Assembly (NCBI GenBank): GCA_039000515.1
Contig: JBCFYV010000024.1
Span: 15,539,422 to 15,603,421, forward strand
Source: Timema cristinae
Taxonomy: Eukaryota > Arthropoda > Insecta > Phasmatodea > Timematidae
Reading direction: 5' to 3'
DNA: 64,000 nt
The notes beneath the pieces were generated by a model that was given only the letters and a program-made list of their open reading frames with translations, was not told where the DNA came from and searched no databases. Position 1 is the stretch's first letter; every line of letters starts with the position of its first letter. The translations under genes were made by a program, and so were the position numbers. Of this stretch, positions 10,441-21,280 are shown piece after piece.

Positions 10441-12032
10441 AATGCATGTACAGGCAAACTCCGTTATACGCGGCAGATACGTTCTCAAGAATCGCCGCGT
10501 ATACCAATTCCGCGTAGAACGGGAGTCTCTTAGCGTGTAATAAAAATGATTATGTTCCAATTTATTCACTTATTTGCAGCTGGTTCTTAATTACAAAAAT
10601 GTTAACAATAAGTTGGGCTATGTTTATTAGGCACAAATGTCATTTAATAAAAATTAAGTAATCTACATTGGAAAAAATTAAATAAACAACCAAAGTAAAC
10701 GTAATGAAAAGAAATAAAGAATTGTAATGTTTGTATCATTTATTATCATACCAAGCATGCTACTAATCACTGTCGGATGATTCTGGCGAAAATGTAGGCA
10801 TCTGTCTTCCCCTTAGAGCTAGAAATGGATGGGCAGCACTCCCAGAAGATGTGGAACATGTAGTTGGAGACGATGAGTCAGTAGGTGTGCGGTCATCATT
10901 TGAAATGCTGTGTTGTTTAATAAGGAACGCTTTAATAGAGGATTGAGTTGCCATCTTTAATTTTTGACTGTAAAGATCTTTGTAACAATTCAGCATATTC
11001 TTCACTTCCCTCCTCACTTTAAGACTTCCCAATAAGTCAGGGTCATGTTCATCAAAAATATGAATTGCTGAGTCGACCATTTTGAAGGCCTCAGACATAA
11101 CTTTAGTTGTGAGTGTCCTCAGAGTCTCTACTTTTTATGAACAAGATTCTGATTCCTCTCTAATATTTTCCTCTTTGATAGCTATTAGATCTTCATTTGT
11201 CAGATCCTCTTTATGAGAGGTTAGGAGCTCATCTACGTTTTCTTCATCAACATTTGTGAATCCAATATATTGTGCCATGTCTACAATCTCTCTCATCATG
11301 CTACTAAAGTCATTCTCCAATGTAACATCGGGAGTGCCTGCTACAGCTTCAGGCCATAGCTTCTTCCATTCACTGTTCATGCATCGAGGAGTAACTTCAT
11401 TCCAAGCCTCACGAATTATATCGATGGCAATCTTAATGTTAAGCTGACGCCAAAACTACTTAATGGTGAGTTTATAGTCTTTATCACACTGTTTGATAAG
11501 CAGTGATAAGATTCTGCAAAGATAATAACTCTTAAAAGCAGCAATTACTCCTTGGTCCATGGGACAAACTGTGGTTGTGATGTTGTGAGGAAGAAATACA
11601 ACTTTAATATTTTCATTTAATTCCGCAACAGCAGGAAGATTACTAGCAACGTTGTCAAGCAAGATAAGAATTTTTTTCCGTATTACAGTAAGCCTTCAAC
11701 TCATCCTGAAGATATCTGGGAAAGTGCTCACATAAAATCGTAGATGTCATCCATCCTTTATAATTAGATCGCCAAATAACAAGCAATATGGTTTTCCAGT
11801 AACCTTTTAATGCCCGAGGATTTTCTGCGTGGTAGACCATGAGAGGCTGTAACTTGTAATCCCCGAAAGCATTTCCTCCCAAAAGAAGTGTGCCGTGGTC
11901 TTTGGCCGCCTTGAAACCAGGTGCTTCAACAGAAATAAATGCACGACTTGGCATTCGTTTCCAGAACAGGCCAGTTTCATCAATATTAAACACCTCCCTC
12001 TGCAATGACTTGTTTGAACGTCTCACCTGCAA

Positions 12033-13173
12033 CAGGGGCGGATCCATATAATTTTCATATGGGGGGTCATAATGATAAATAACATAGTTACCTACAATGT
12101 TAGATTTATGTTTCAAGCCATTTAATAAGTTCTCATTCAAATAGATCTCTTGTATTTTTTAAAACGTGTTCATCATCTCCAATATTTTAAAATCAGATAT
12201 TTTGTATACACGATTTTGAGTGGCCCTCCTTCACAAAGTTTTTGAAAAATGGTTCACTCTAGAAGCTATGAGTAGTATTCGCCTTAATTTATTTTATTAC
12301 ATTATTTTATAAGCCATTTAAAGTGTTACTCCCCTAGACATTTTTGAAATTTGGATGCAACCTCGAACCTATTTAGAGTGATCCCTACCTTAATTTTTTA
12401 CTATAATTAGATACCTCTAGAAGATAAACTTTGAAGTGCTCTTCCACTGAAAAAATTTTGAAAATTGAATTCTTTCAGAAAATTCAGAATTTGTAATTGT
12501 CCTCCCATAAACAATTTTGAAATTTGGATGATCTTGGAAGGTTATTAGAGCTTCCTTACCCCGAATTTTTCAAGCCGTTAGATGCCTCTAGTCTATTAGT
12601 CATTTGATGCAATTTTTTCTGACAAATTTTTGACATTATAATGCATCTAGAAAAAATTTGGAGTTTGATTTAAGACCATCTTTCAGCTTCATATTTGATA
12701 ATATCGGAGTATTTGAAAAATATCTGGGGGGGGGGGATTTATTCTAGGGGGGCACATAGCTCCCCACAGTTCCGCCACTCTTCTGTCCACACATAATCTA
12801 TATTCAGTATTCGTGGATGAACTGCTCACAGGCGATTATTAGTCTTCTTTGATGTGTGGTAGTGTACCGTATTTATGCGGAAAATGTTCGTTACTCGATA
12901 TGCACGAAAAATATTCGCACATGAAAATCAATATTTTTTCACACTTGCGTGAGTCATATCAAGAAATTGAATAAACGTGGACGAATGACGAACGTGTGGA
13001 CCCAGATTAAGAGGTGTCCGCACGTAAAAAGATAAAAAAAATGTATACTTTATCTGTGATAAATTTTCTTTCTAATATTTGAACTTTCATTTTGTTTATT
13101 TGTATTGGTTTTCTAACTTTCACAGGGGGATAAACTGACCCTTTGACACCCCCTCCTCCCAAATCTGCGCCTG
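12033..13173. mobile_element. hAT inserted in the Tigger (left arm)
   Basis: Ends are CAGGGGCGGATCCATATAAT and, inverted, CAGGCGCAGATTTGGGAGG. It is flanked by an 8-bp target duplication with one mismatch (ACCTGCAA 12025-12032, GCCTGCAA 13174-13181). Inside is a run of degenerate repeats of about 120-170 bp, each with a CTCTAGAAG-like motif and AATTTTGAAATTTGGATG-like stretches. No transposase seen, so non-autonomous. Confidence 0.85.
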
Positions 13174-13361
13174 GCCTGCAACATGGTCTGCGGTGGCTGC
13201 CTCCACAGTCAGATTAAAATTGTGGAATGCATGTGGATTTTTGAAACGATTAAATCAACCTGAGCTTACTGAAAAAGCTGTTGGTTCTTCAGCATCTTTT
13301 GTGAGATATTCATACAGACTCTTCACTTTCTTGAATAACAGCTCCGGAGAGTGGTAGTCTG

Positions 13362-13471
13362 TTCACGGTAGGAATTTACTTCTCAAAGGCCTTTTTCCCT
13401 ATCATAAATCTATTATATAGTAGGATATTGGTAGGAAAAAATACCTTTCAGAGAGTAATTCCTACCGTGAA
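13362..13471. mobile_element. 110-bp foldback MITE in the Tigger (left arm)
   Basis: Begins TTCACGGTAGGAATT and ends AATTCCTACCGTGAA. Complementarity continues imperfectly for about 40 bp per side, so the whole unit can form a hairpin. It interrupts the transposase frame. No clear target duplication. Confidence 0.7.
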
Positions 13472-14113
13472 TGGATCTTATGTTGTGCTGGTTGTGACGT
13501 TCTATCCAGTTGGTTAGCATTTTTTTCCATTTTCTCCATTGCAACCGACCTTAATTTATTCACTCTATTTACACAAAGATTCGTAGAATATCACGCAATT
13601 TTACGAATTTATTCCCCGTTAGCACGAATAGTTGTTACTGTCGAATCACTCGGTTCCACGACGCGTTGAATGTCAATGCTACGCCCACCTTTATCAAACC
13701 TATTCAGAACTTCCAATTTCACTTCTAACGAATGCGATTCCCTTACTCTTTTCACAGATTTACCACTTTTCACATTCTTTGTATTTTTTTGACATTTTAT
13801 TTCTAAGAAAACAACCAAAACACAACAATAATATGCCATCTGAAGTGTTGTTACTACAGTGTCGAAAGAGTGTATGTATAGCACTGAGCAGCAGAGGGTG
13901 GGGATGATGAGCAGCAAAGGGTGAGGATGATGAGCAGGCAGAGGCGCATACAGAACATGTTGACAAATGAAGGAGTTTGCACGTGTTTTTATTTATCAAT
14001 CAACAAGTGAACCGTGGTTTCCCTGCACCGTTGCACCATTTCTCCTCACAAAACAAAATCCACGTATATATGAATACGCGGATGACAAAAGCGCGTATAG
14101 TGGGGTTCCCCTG

Positions 14114-14778
14114 ATTCTACTCAACCTAGTAAGAGTAAACACAATATATAGGGTGGTCGGCAGCAGATTGAGGTAGCGTTAGTTCAATTGTGTGTGGTAG
14201 ACGAAGAAGATATTTATTATTTACCTATGGATCCTTTATGATAGCCAATTAGTAAATATAGACTATCTAGCGTAAGAGTGCTTATAACTGACAACCAGCA
14301 AAAGTTACCAGATTTACTCTCATACCATTTGATCTGCAGGATTATGTTTGAGCAGCTACCACTTTTGACAGTCAAAACTTTCACGACGAACAATTTGATT
14401 TTAATAATGGTTTTTTGTTTTACGCGTTTTTACGTTGATTATCATGAGATTATGAACATAACCGTATGGATATTTAATTTTTGTGAAATTGGAGTTTAAG
14501 GTTCACTTAAAAATTCTTTACACACGAGAGCTTCTAAAAGCTGCGTTCGCTTCATAAATTAGGATAGTGAACCAGATGAAATGAAGGTGGATGATGACTT
14601 CATACAAACTGTATTTGGTTGTGATCATGCGCATGGGTTTACAATATAAAAACGTTTTATTTTCAAACAAATGTTCGTATGTCTCTTTCTCTAAGTCATA
14701 TATCCTGCATTGTAATATCTATTTTTTGCACAGCCATAAAACAAAAAAAATAATAGTTTTATTAATATATATTGTTTT
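14114..14778. other. AT-rich unique sequence
   Basis: Nothing recognised. Short open frames differ between the two arms and are not supported. Mirror at 18557-19215. Confidence 0.5.
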
Positions 14779-15019
14779 AGCACCGCGTCTTACTAATCTT
14801 TCGGTTTATAAGCTTATGTACTAATTACGCTTATAGTTTTAGGGATTACGAAGGCTATATTTAGAGAAAGTGTACCCGATTTTACGTGGGGGAGAGTGGA
14901 AAACAATTTTGGAAAAAAACCTCAGTACAACTGACTGATATTCGAACCTTGATCTCCCAGTCATCGGCAGTCTAGTCTACTCAGGGAATAGCGCGTTAGA
15001 CCACGTGGCCACCCACCTG
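14779..15019 (-). mobile_element. SINE B (left arm)
   Basis: Mirror copy of 18318-18556, with the tail motif AGCACCGCGTCTTACTAAT at 14779 and a head ending in CACGTGGCCACCC. Confidence 0.85.
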
Positions 15020-15904
15020 GGTAAATTTTATTTTTTGTTCTTTCCATAAGATACGAAAAATACAATTATACAGTAATCATTAAAGTAGTATTAGTAGAAG
15101 CATTTATTAACACTTTGGATTGATAATATAGTATTACTAAGGTATAATTAATATTTCCCCATATTGTTAATATTAATGTCTTTCACCAATGTTTCCAATA
15201 AAAATCTTCAGCTAGCTGTCGGCTTCACCTCTTCAACCGTGAATAGACTGTAGAATAGTGTAGGTGGATCTGTAGTATTAGGCGTACTGTAGTTGGTCAA
15301 GTTAGAGTACGACATAATGGTGTTTACAAATTATATGTTAAACATCCCTATAAAATACAAAACATGTCAAGTTATTTGATTAGGTAGTTTGATTTAATGT
15401 TTCCTGTAACTAAGTAAAGGCGTTTGACGCAAGGTCAAAGACAAAAATGGGGGTAAAGGGAGTGGTTGAAAAGGTGGGGGAATTAACTTGTCTAACTTGT
15501 ATTGAACATATGTATATTATAATCTGATTGCATTTAAGTATGAAACGCTGGTAGACTTACCTTGACTGGCGAACAGGATCTTGCCGCAATCGTAATTCTC
15601 GTGGTCTGATTGTTGTTTCTGAAGACGAAGGCCTTACCTCATTTTTTATCAAATTGTATTTATTTCAAAATAAATAAAATCAAAAATGTATAACCTAAAT
15701 ATAATTTAAAAAAAGACGTATTAATTCTTTTATAAAATTATTTAATGTATTTAAAAAATTGGATTTGTTAAGGTCAAATTGGATGAGAAAAACCGTATTC
15801 CAACTACTTTGTTCCCTTAAATTTATCTTAAGCAGGTTTGATTTTTTACCATGTTAAAATTTATACCTTTAGTAAATATAAAATATATATTATATTATTT
15901 AAAA

Positions 15905-16212
15905 AATCTTCATGGTTTGTGCCCAGAAGCAAGCTATATCGACCAAGCAGCCAGCACCGTAACCGATGATAGTGCCAACATTCAAGGATAGAGGGTGTCG
16001 TGTGGTCAATAAAATGGGCCTTCAGGCAATCAATCTTAGTTTTCTAAGACGAAACTGCTACTTCTTAATTCTAGTAGCTCCTCATTTATCCTCACGAGGC
16101 TTAGTTTGACCTTGTTCCAGACCCACTGCTTCACAGATACATTTTGGAAGGGGCGGGTATTGAACCCGGTACCTCTGGATATGTAGCCAGGAATTCTGAC
16201 TACTAGACCACA
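15905..16212 (-). mobile_element. SINE C (left arm)
   Basis: Mirror copy of 16821-17128. Confidence 0.85.
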
Positions 16213-16234
16213 TATTATATTATTATTATATATT

Positions 16235-16495
16235 ACTAGCAGACGTATCTGGCGTTGCCCATTGTAACGCTTTGATTTGCTTTAAATAGAGAGAAAAAAA
16301 TCCTTTCATTTTATTTCTTTGAACCCAGTTTTAAATTGTTTATAAAAAAATCAGATTCAAATTTTAAAATTATTGCTTCAAGGTGCACATGTTCGTGCAC
16401 AGGGGCTACTATTGTTTATATTTCAGACCTCTGCGTGAGGTAGATATCGTGTAACGCTCATGACTGACAAACTCTTCGTTTTACTGATATATATC
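16235..16495 (-). mobile_element. Helitron-like short repeat, left of palindrome centre
   Basis: Its 3' end (complement of GTCTGCTAGTA) is at 16234 and its 5' end lies within about 20 bp of the palindrome centre. Mirror of 16538-16798. Confidence 0.65.
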
Positions 16496-16500
16496 TAAAT

Positions 16501-16532
16501 AATACCATTATATAATATTATATAATGGTATT
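16501..16532. other. Centre of the large palindrome, no spacer
   Basis: AATACCATTATATAAT (16501-16516) is followed directly by its exact reverse complement (16517-16532). Each half ends in ATTATATAAT, which is itself a palindrome. Confidence 0.98.
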
Positions 16533-16537
16533 ATTTA

Positions 16538-16798
16538 GATATATATCAGTAAAACGAAGAGTTTGTCAGTCATGAGCGTTACACGATATCTACCTCACGC
16601 AGAGGTCTGAAATATAAACAATAGTAGCCCCTATGCACGAACATGTGCACCTTGAAGCAATAATTTTAAAATTTGGATCTGATTTTTTTATAAACAATTT
16701 AAAACTGGATTCAAAGAAATAAAATGAAAGGATTTTTTTCTTTCTATTTAAAGCAAATCAAAGCGTTACAATGGGCAACGCCAGATACGTCTGCTAGT
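16538..16798 (+). mobile_element. Helitron-like short repeat, right of palindrome centre
   Basis: Order of motifs: 5' end near ATATATATCAG, GTTTGTCAGTCATGAGCGTT, ATATCTACCTCACGCAGAGG, GTAGCCCCTATGCACGAACA, then GGGCAACGCCAGATACGTCT and a final GCTAGTA. The CTAG(T) end and lack of inverted repeats fit a non-autonomous Helitron. The family assignment is inferred. Confidence 0.65.
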
Positions 16799-16820
16799 AA
16801 TATATAATAATAATATAATA

Positions 16821-17128
16821 TGTGGTCTAGTAGTCAGAATTCCTGGCTACATATCCAGAGGTCCCGGGTTCAATACCCGCCCCTTCCAAAATGTATCTGT
16901 GAAGCAGTGGGTCTGGAACATGGTCAAACTAAGCCTCGTGAGGATAAATGAGGAGCTACTAGAATTAAGAAGCAGCAGTTTCGTCTTAGAAAACTAAGAT
17001 TGATTGCCTGAAGGCCCATTTTATTGACCACACGACACCCTCTATCCTTGAATGTTGGCACTATCATCGGTTACGGTGCTGGCTGCTTGGTCGATATAGC
17101 TTGCTTCTGGGCACAAACCATGAAGATT
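16821..17128 (+). mobile_element. SINE C (right arm)
   Basis: The tRNA-like head reads TGTGGTCTAGTAGTCAGAAT and the B-box-like part GGGTTCAATACCC. The body has TGAAGCAGTGGGTCTGGAAC and CTCGTGAGGATAAATGAGGA, then TGGTCGATATAGCTTGC near the end. Other copies: 38885, 42065, 52715. Confidence 0.85.
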
Positions 17129-17914
17129 TTTTAAATAATATAATATATATTTTATATTTACTAAAGGTATAAATTTTAACACGGTAAAAAATCAAACCTG
17201 CTTAAAATAAATTTAAGGGAACAAAGTAGTTGGAATACGGTTTTTCTCATCCAATTTGACCTTAACAAATCCAATTTTTTAAATACATTAAATAATTTTA
17301 TAAAAGAATTAATACGTCTTTTTTTAATTATATTTAGTTTATACATTTTTGATTTTATTTATTTTGAAATAAAATACAATTTGATAAAAATGAGGTCAGG
17401 CCTTCGTCTTCAGAAACAACAATCAGACCACGAGAATTACGATTGCGGCAAGATCCTGTTCGCCAGTCAAGGTAAGTCTACCAGCGTTTCATACTTAAAT
17501 GCAATCAGATTATAATATACATATGTTCAATACAGTTAGACAAGTTAATTCCCCCACCTTTTCAACCACTCTCCCTTTACCCCCATTTTTGTCTTTGACC
17601 TTGCGTCAAACCCTTTACTTAGTTACAGGAAACATTAAATCAAACTACCTAATCAAATAACTTAACATGTTTTTGTATTTTATAGAGATGTATTAACATA
17701 AAATTTGTAAACACACATTATGTCGTACTCTAACTTAACCAACTACAGTATGCCTAATACTATACATCCACCTACACTATTCTACAGTCTATTCACGGTT
17801 GAAGAGGTGATGGCCAACAGCTAGCTGAAGATTTTTATTGGAAACATTGGTTGAAAGACATTAATGTTAACATTATGGGAAATATTAATTATATTTAGTA
17901 ATACTATATTATCA

Positions 17915-18213
17915 TTATATATTATTATATAATTATTTTTCACACTCTACTACCGTTGGGTTTTAGCAATTACACTAATGTGAAATGTAGGTGATTGTGA
18001 GATGAAATGAAGGACCTACAGTTTAACGTGGAATCCGAACCACGGTGGAGGCCTGGCATTTCACACATTCACAAGTGGTGATTAATACACGTCTTGTCAG
18101 AGGTGAAGGAAGGGTTTGGAAATCAGATAAATCTGTGCCGGGACTGAGGATTGAACCCCGGCTGCCAGCATAGAAGTCTGACACCTTACCCCTAGACCAC
18201 CAGGTCACCCTAT
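17915..18213 (-). mobile_element. SINE A (subfamily 2), right arm only
   Basis: A minus-strand SINE A of 299 bp whose tail lies at 17915 and head near 18208. Both sides carry TATATTATCA (17905-17914 and 18214-18223); the left arm has a single uninterrupted copy. It carries the extra GTGATTAATACACGTCTT segment also found at 62275 and 63630. A short frame of about 60 codons inside it has no meaning. Confidence 0.95.
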
Positions 18214-18317
18214 TATATTATCAATCCAAAGTGTTAATAAATGCTTCTACTAATACTACTTTAATGATTACTGTATAATTGGCTATTTAGTATCTTATGG
18301 AAAGAAAAAAAAAATTA

Positions 18318-18556
18318 CCCGTGGGTGCCACGTGGTCTAACGCGCTATTCCCTGAGTATACTAACTGCCGATGATGGGAGATCAAGGTTCGAATTCGTCA
18401 GTTGTACTGAGGTTTTTTTCCAAAATGGTTTTCCACTCTCCCCCACGTAAAATCGGGTACACTTTCTCTAAATATAGCCTTCCTAATCCCTAAAACTATA
18501 AGCGTAATTAGTACATAAGCTTATAAACCGAACTATTATAAGACGTGGTGCTAAAA
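18318..18556 (+). mobile_element. SINE B (right arm)
   Basis: The head has CCACGTGGTCTAACGCGCTA and a B-box-like GTTCGAATTC. Next come GGTTTTCCACTCTCCCCCAC and GGGTACACTTTCTCTAAATA. The tail is ATAAGACGTGGTGCTAAAA. The most readable copy of the family. Confidence 0.88.
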
Positions 18557-19849
18557 CAATATATATTAATAAAACTATTTGTTTTGTTTTTTGTTTTATG
18601 GCTGTGCAAAAAAAATATTACAAGTGCAGGATATATGACTTAGAGAAAGAGACATACGAACATTTGTTTGAAAATAAAACGTTTTTATATTGTAAGCCCA
18701 TGCGCATGATCACAACTAAATACAGTTTGTATGAAGTCATCACCACCTTAATTTCATCTGGTTCACCATCTAATTTATGAAGAGAACGCAGCATTTTAGA
18801 AGCTCTCTGAGTAAAGAATTTTTAAGTGAACCATAAACTCCAATTTCACAAAAATTAAATATCATACGGTTATGTTCATAATCTCATGTAAATCAACGTA
18901 AAAACGCGTAAAACAAAAAACAATTATTAAAATCAAATTGTTCGTTGTGAAAGTTTTGACTGTCAAAAGTGTAGCTGCTCAAACATAATCATGCAGATCA
19001 AATGGTATGAGACTAAATCTGGTAACTTTTGCTAGTTGTCAGTTATAAGCACTCTTACGCTAGATAGTCTATATTTACTAATTGGCTATCATAAAGGATC
19101 CATAGGTAGATAATAAATATCTTCTTCGTCACCACACACAATTGAACTAATGCTACCTCAATCTGCTGCCGACCACCCTATTTATTGTATTTACTCTTAC
19201 TAGGTTGAGTAGATACAGGGAACCCCTCACTATACGCGCTTTTGTCATCCGCGTATTCATATATACGTTGATTTTGTTTTGTTTTGTGAGGAGAAATGGT
19301 GCAACGGTGCAGGGAAACCGCGGTTCACTTGTTGATTGATAAATAAAAACACGTGCAAACTCCTTCATTTGTCAAATGCTCTGTATGCGCCTCTGCCTGC
19401 TCATCATCCTCACCCTTTGCTGCTCATCATCCCCACCCTCTGCTGCTCATACATACACTCTTTCGACAGTAGTAACAACACTTCAGATGGCATATTATTG
19501 TTGTGTTTTTGGTTGTTTTCTTAGAAATAAAATGTCAAAAAAACCAAAGAATGTGAAAAGTGGTAAATTGTGAAAAGAGTAAGGGAATCCATTAGTTAGA
19601 AGTGAAATTGGAAGTTCTGAATAGGTTTGATAAAGGTGGGCGTAGCTTGACATTCAACGCGTCGTGGAACCGAGTGATTCGACAGTAACAACTATTCGTG
19701 CTAACGGGAATAAATTCGTAAAATTGCGTGATATTCTACGAATCTTTGTGTAAATAGAGTGAATAAATTAAGGTCGGTTGCAATGGAGAAAATGGAAAAA
19801 ATGCAAACCAACTGGATAGAACGTCACAACCAGCACAACATAAGATCCA

Positions 19850-19958
19850 TTCACGGTAGGAATTACTCTCTGAAAGGTATTTTTTCCTACCAATATCCTA
19901 CTATATAATAGATTTATGATAGGGAAAAAGGCCTTTAGAAGTAAATTCCTACCGTGAA
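19850..19958. mobile_element. Foldback MITE in the Tigger (right arm)
   Basis: Mirror of 13362-13471, about 109 bp with the same TTCACGGTAGGAATT ends. Confidence 0.7.
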
Positions 19959-20146
19959 CAGACTACCACTCTCCGGAGCTGTTATTCAAGAAAGTGAAGA
20001 GTCTGTATGAATATCTCACAAAAGATGCTGAAGAACCAACAGCTTTTTCAGTAAGCTCAGGTTGATTTAATCGTTTCAAAAATCCACATGCATTCCACAA
20101 TTTTAAACTGACTGTGGAGGCAGCCACCGCAGACCATGTTGCAGGC

Positions 20147-21280
20147 CAGGCGCAGATTTGGGAGGAGGGGTGTCAAAGGGTCAGTTTATCCCCCTGTGAA
20201 AGTTAGAAAACGAATACAAATAAACAAAATGAAAGTTCAAATATTAGAAAGAAAATTTATCACAGATAAAGTATACATTTTTTTTATCTTTTTACGTGCG
20301 GACACCTCTTAATCTGGGTCCACACGTTCGTCATTCGTCCACGTTTATTCAATTTCTTGATATGACTCACGCAAGTGTGAAAAAAATATTGATTTTCATG
20401 TGCGAATATTTTTCGTGCATATCGAGTAACGAACATTTTTCCGCATAAATACGGTACACTACCACACATCAAAGAAGACTAATAATCACCTGTGAGCAGT
20501 TCATCCACGAATACTGAATATAGATTATGTGTGGACAGAAGAGTGGCGGAACTGTGGGGAGCTATGTGCCCCCTAGAATAAATCCCCCCCCCCCAGATAT
20601 TTTTCAAATACTCCGATATTATCAAATATGAAGCTGAAAGATGGTCTTAAATCAAACTCCAAATTTTTTCTAGATGCATTATAATGTCAAAAATTTGTCA
20701 GAAAAAATTGCATCAAATGACTAATAGACTAGAGGCATCTAACTGCTTGAAATATTCGGGTAAGGAAGCTCTAATTAACCTTCCAAGTCATCCAAATTTC
20801 AAAATTGTTTATGGGAGGACAATTACAAATTCTGAATTTTCTGAAAGAATTCAATTTTCAAAATTTTGTCAGTGGAAGAGCACTTCAAAGTTTATCTTCT
20901 AGAGGTATCTAATTATAGTAAAAATTAAGGTAGGGATCACTCTAAATAGGTTCGAGGTTGCATCCAAATTTCAAAAATTTCTAGGGGAGTAACACTTTAA
21001 ATGGCTTATAAAATAATGTAAAAAAAAATTAAGGCGAATACTACTCATAGCTTCTAGAGTGAACCATTTTTCAAAAACTTTGTGAAGGAGGGCCACTCAA
21101 AATCGTGTATACAAAATATCTGATTTTAAAATATTGGAGAGGATGAACACGTTTTAAAAAATACAAGAGATCTATTTGAATGAGAATTATTAATGGCTTG
21201 AAACATAAATCTAACATTGTAGGTAACTATGTTATTTATCATTATGACCCCCCTATGAAAATTATATGGATCCGCCCCTG
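20147..21280. mobile_element. hAT inserted in the Tigger (right arm)
   Basis: Ends are CAGGCGCAGATTTGG and ATGGATCCGCCCCTG. Target duplication is TTGCAGGC (20139-20146) and TTGCAGGT (21281-21288). Transposase coding resumes directly after it. Mirror of 12033-13173. Confidence 0.85.

Larger units (their letters stand above)
10763..13795 (-). pseudogene. Tigger transposase, broken (left arm)
   Basis: This would be a cut-and-paste transposase with a CENP-B-type DNA-binding N-terminus and a DDE catalytic core. From 13795 down, an N-terminal HTH is visible (SHSLEVKLEVLNRFDKG, then STVTTIRAN). The DDE core follows: NIDETGLFWKRMPSRAFIS, LLLGGNAFGDYKLQPL, ENPRALKGYWK, LLDNVASNLP and CPMDQGVIAAFKSYYL. 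A family C-terminal region (VRREVKNMLNCYKDL) ends at 10763. The frame is broken by a +1 A near the start codon, by the MITE, by the hAT, and by a homopolymer insertion near 11680. The usual LLDNAPGHP motif reads LLDNVASNLP, so the second catalytic Asp is present. Some breaks may be sequencing errors because the right arm is in frame at the 11680 site. Confidence 0.9.
10451..14113 (-). mobile_element. Tigger/pogo DNA transposon (left arm)
   Basis: Terminal inverted repeats are CAGGCAAACTCCGTTATACG at 10451 and its imperfect complement ending at 14113. A TA target dinucleotide lies at 10449-10450; the other side is mutated here but intact in the right arm. Length is about 3.66 kb. It contains a decayed transposase, a nested hAT (12033-13173) and a nested foldback MITE (13362-13471), all present in both arms and so older than the arm duplication or haplotype split. 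Confidence 0.92.
5351..16516. repeat. Left arm of a large inverted repeat
   Basis: It is the reverse complement of 16517-27959. Identity is high throughout; the coordinate sum rises from 33033 at the centre to 33310 at the outer end, explained mainly by the 299-bp SINE A present only in the right arm. Confidence 0.97.

Noticed and set aside
10267..10569. 100-codon frame (also 22740-23042)
   Set aside because: It spans the Tigger terminal inverted repeat and its flank, so it cannot be one ancestral coding unit.
20284..20472. 62-codon frame inside the nested hAT
   Set aside because: No resemblance to a transposase, and it is not kept as an equivalent frame in the left arm.
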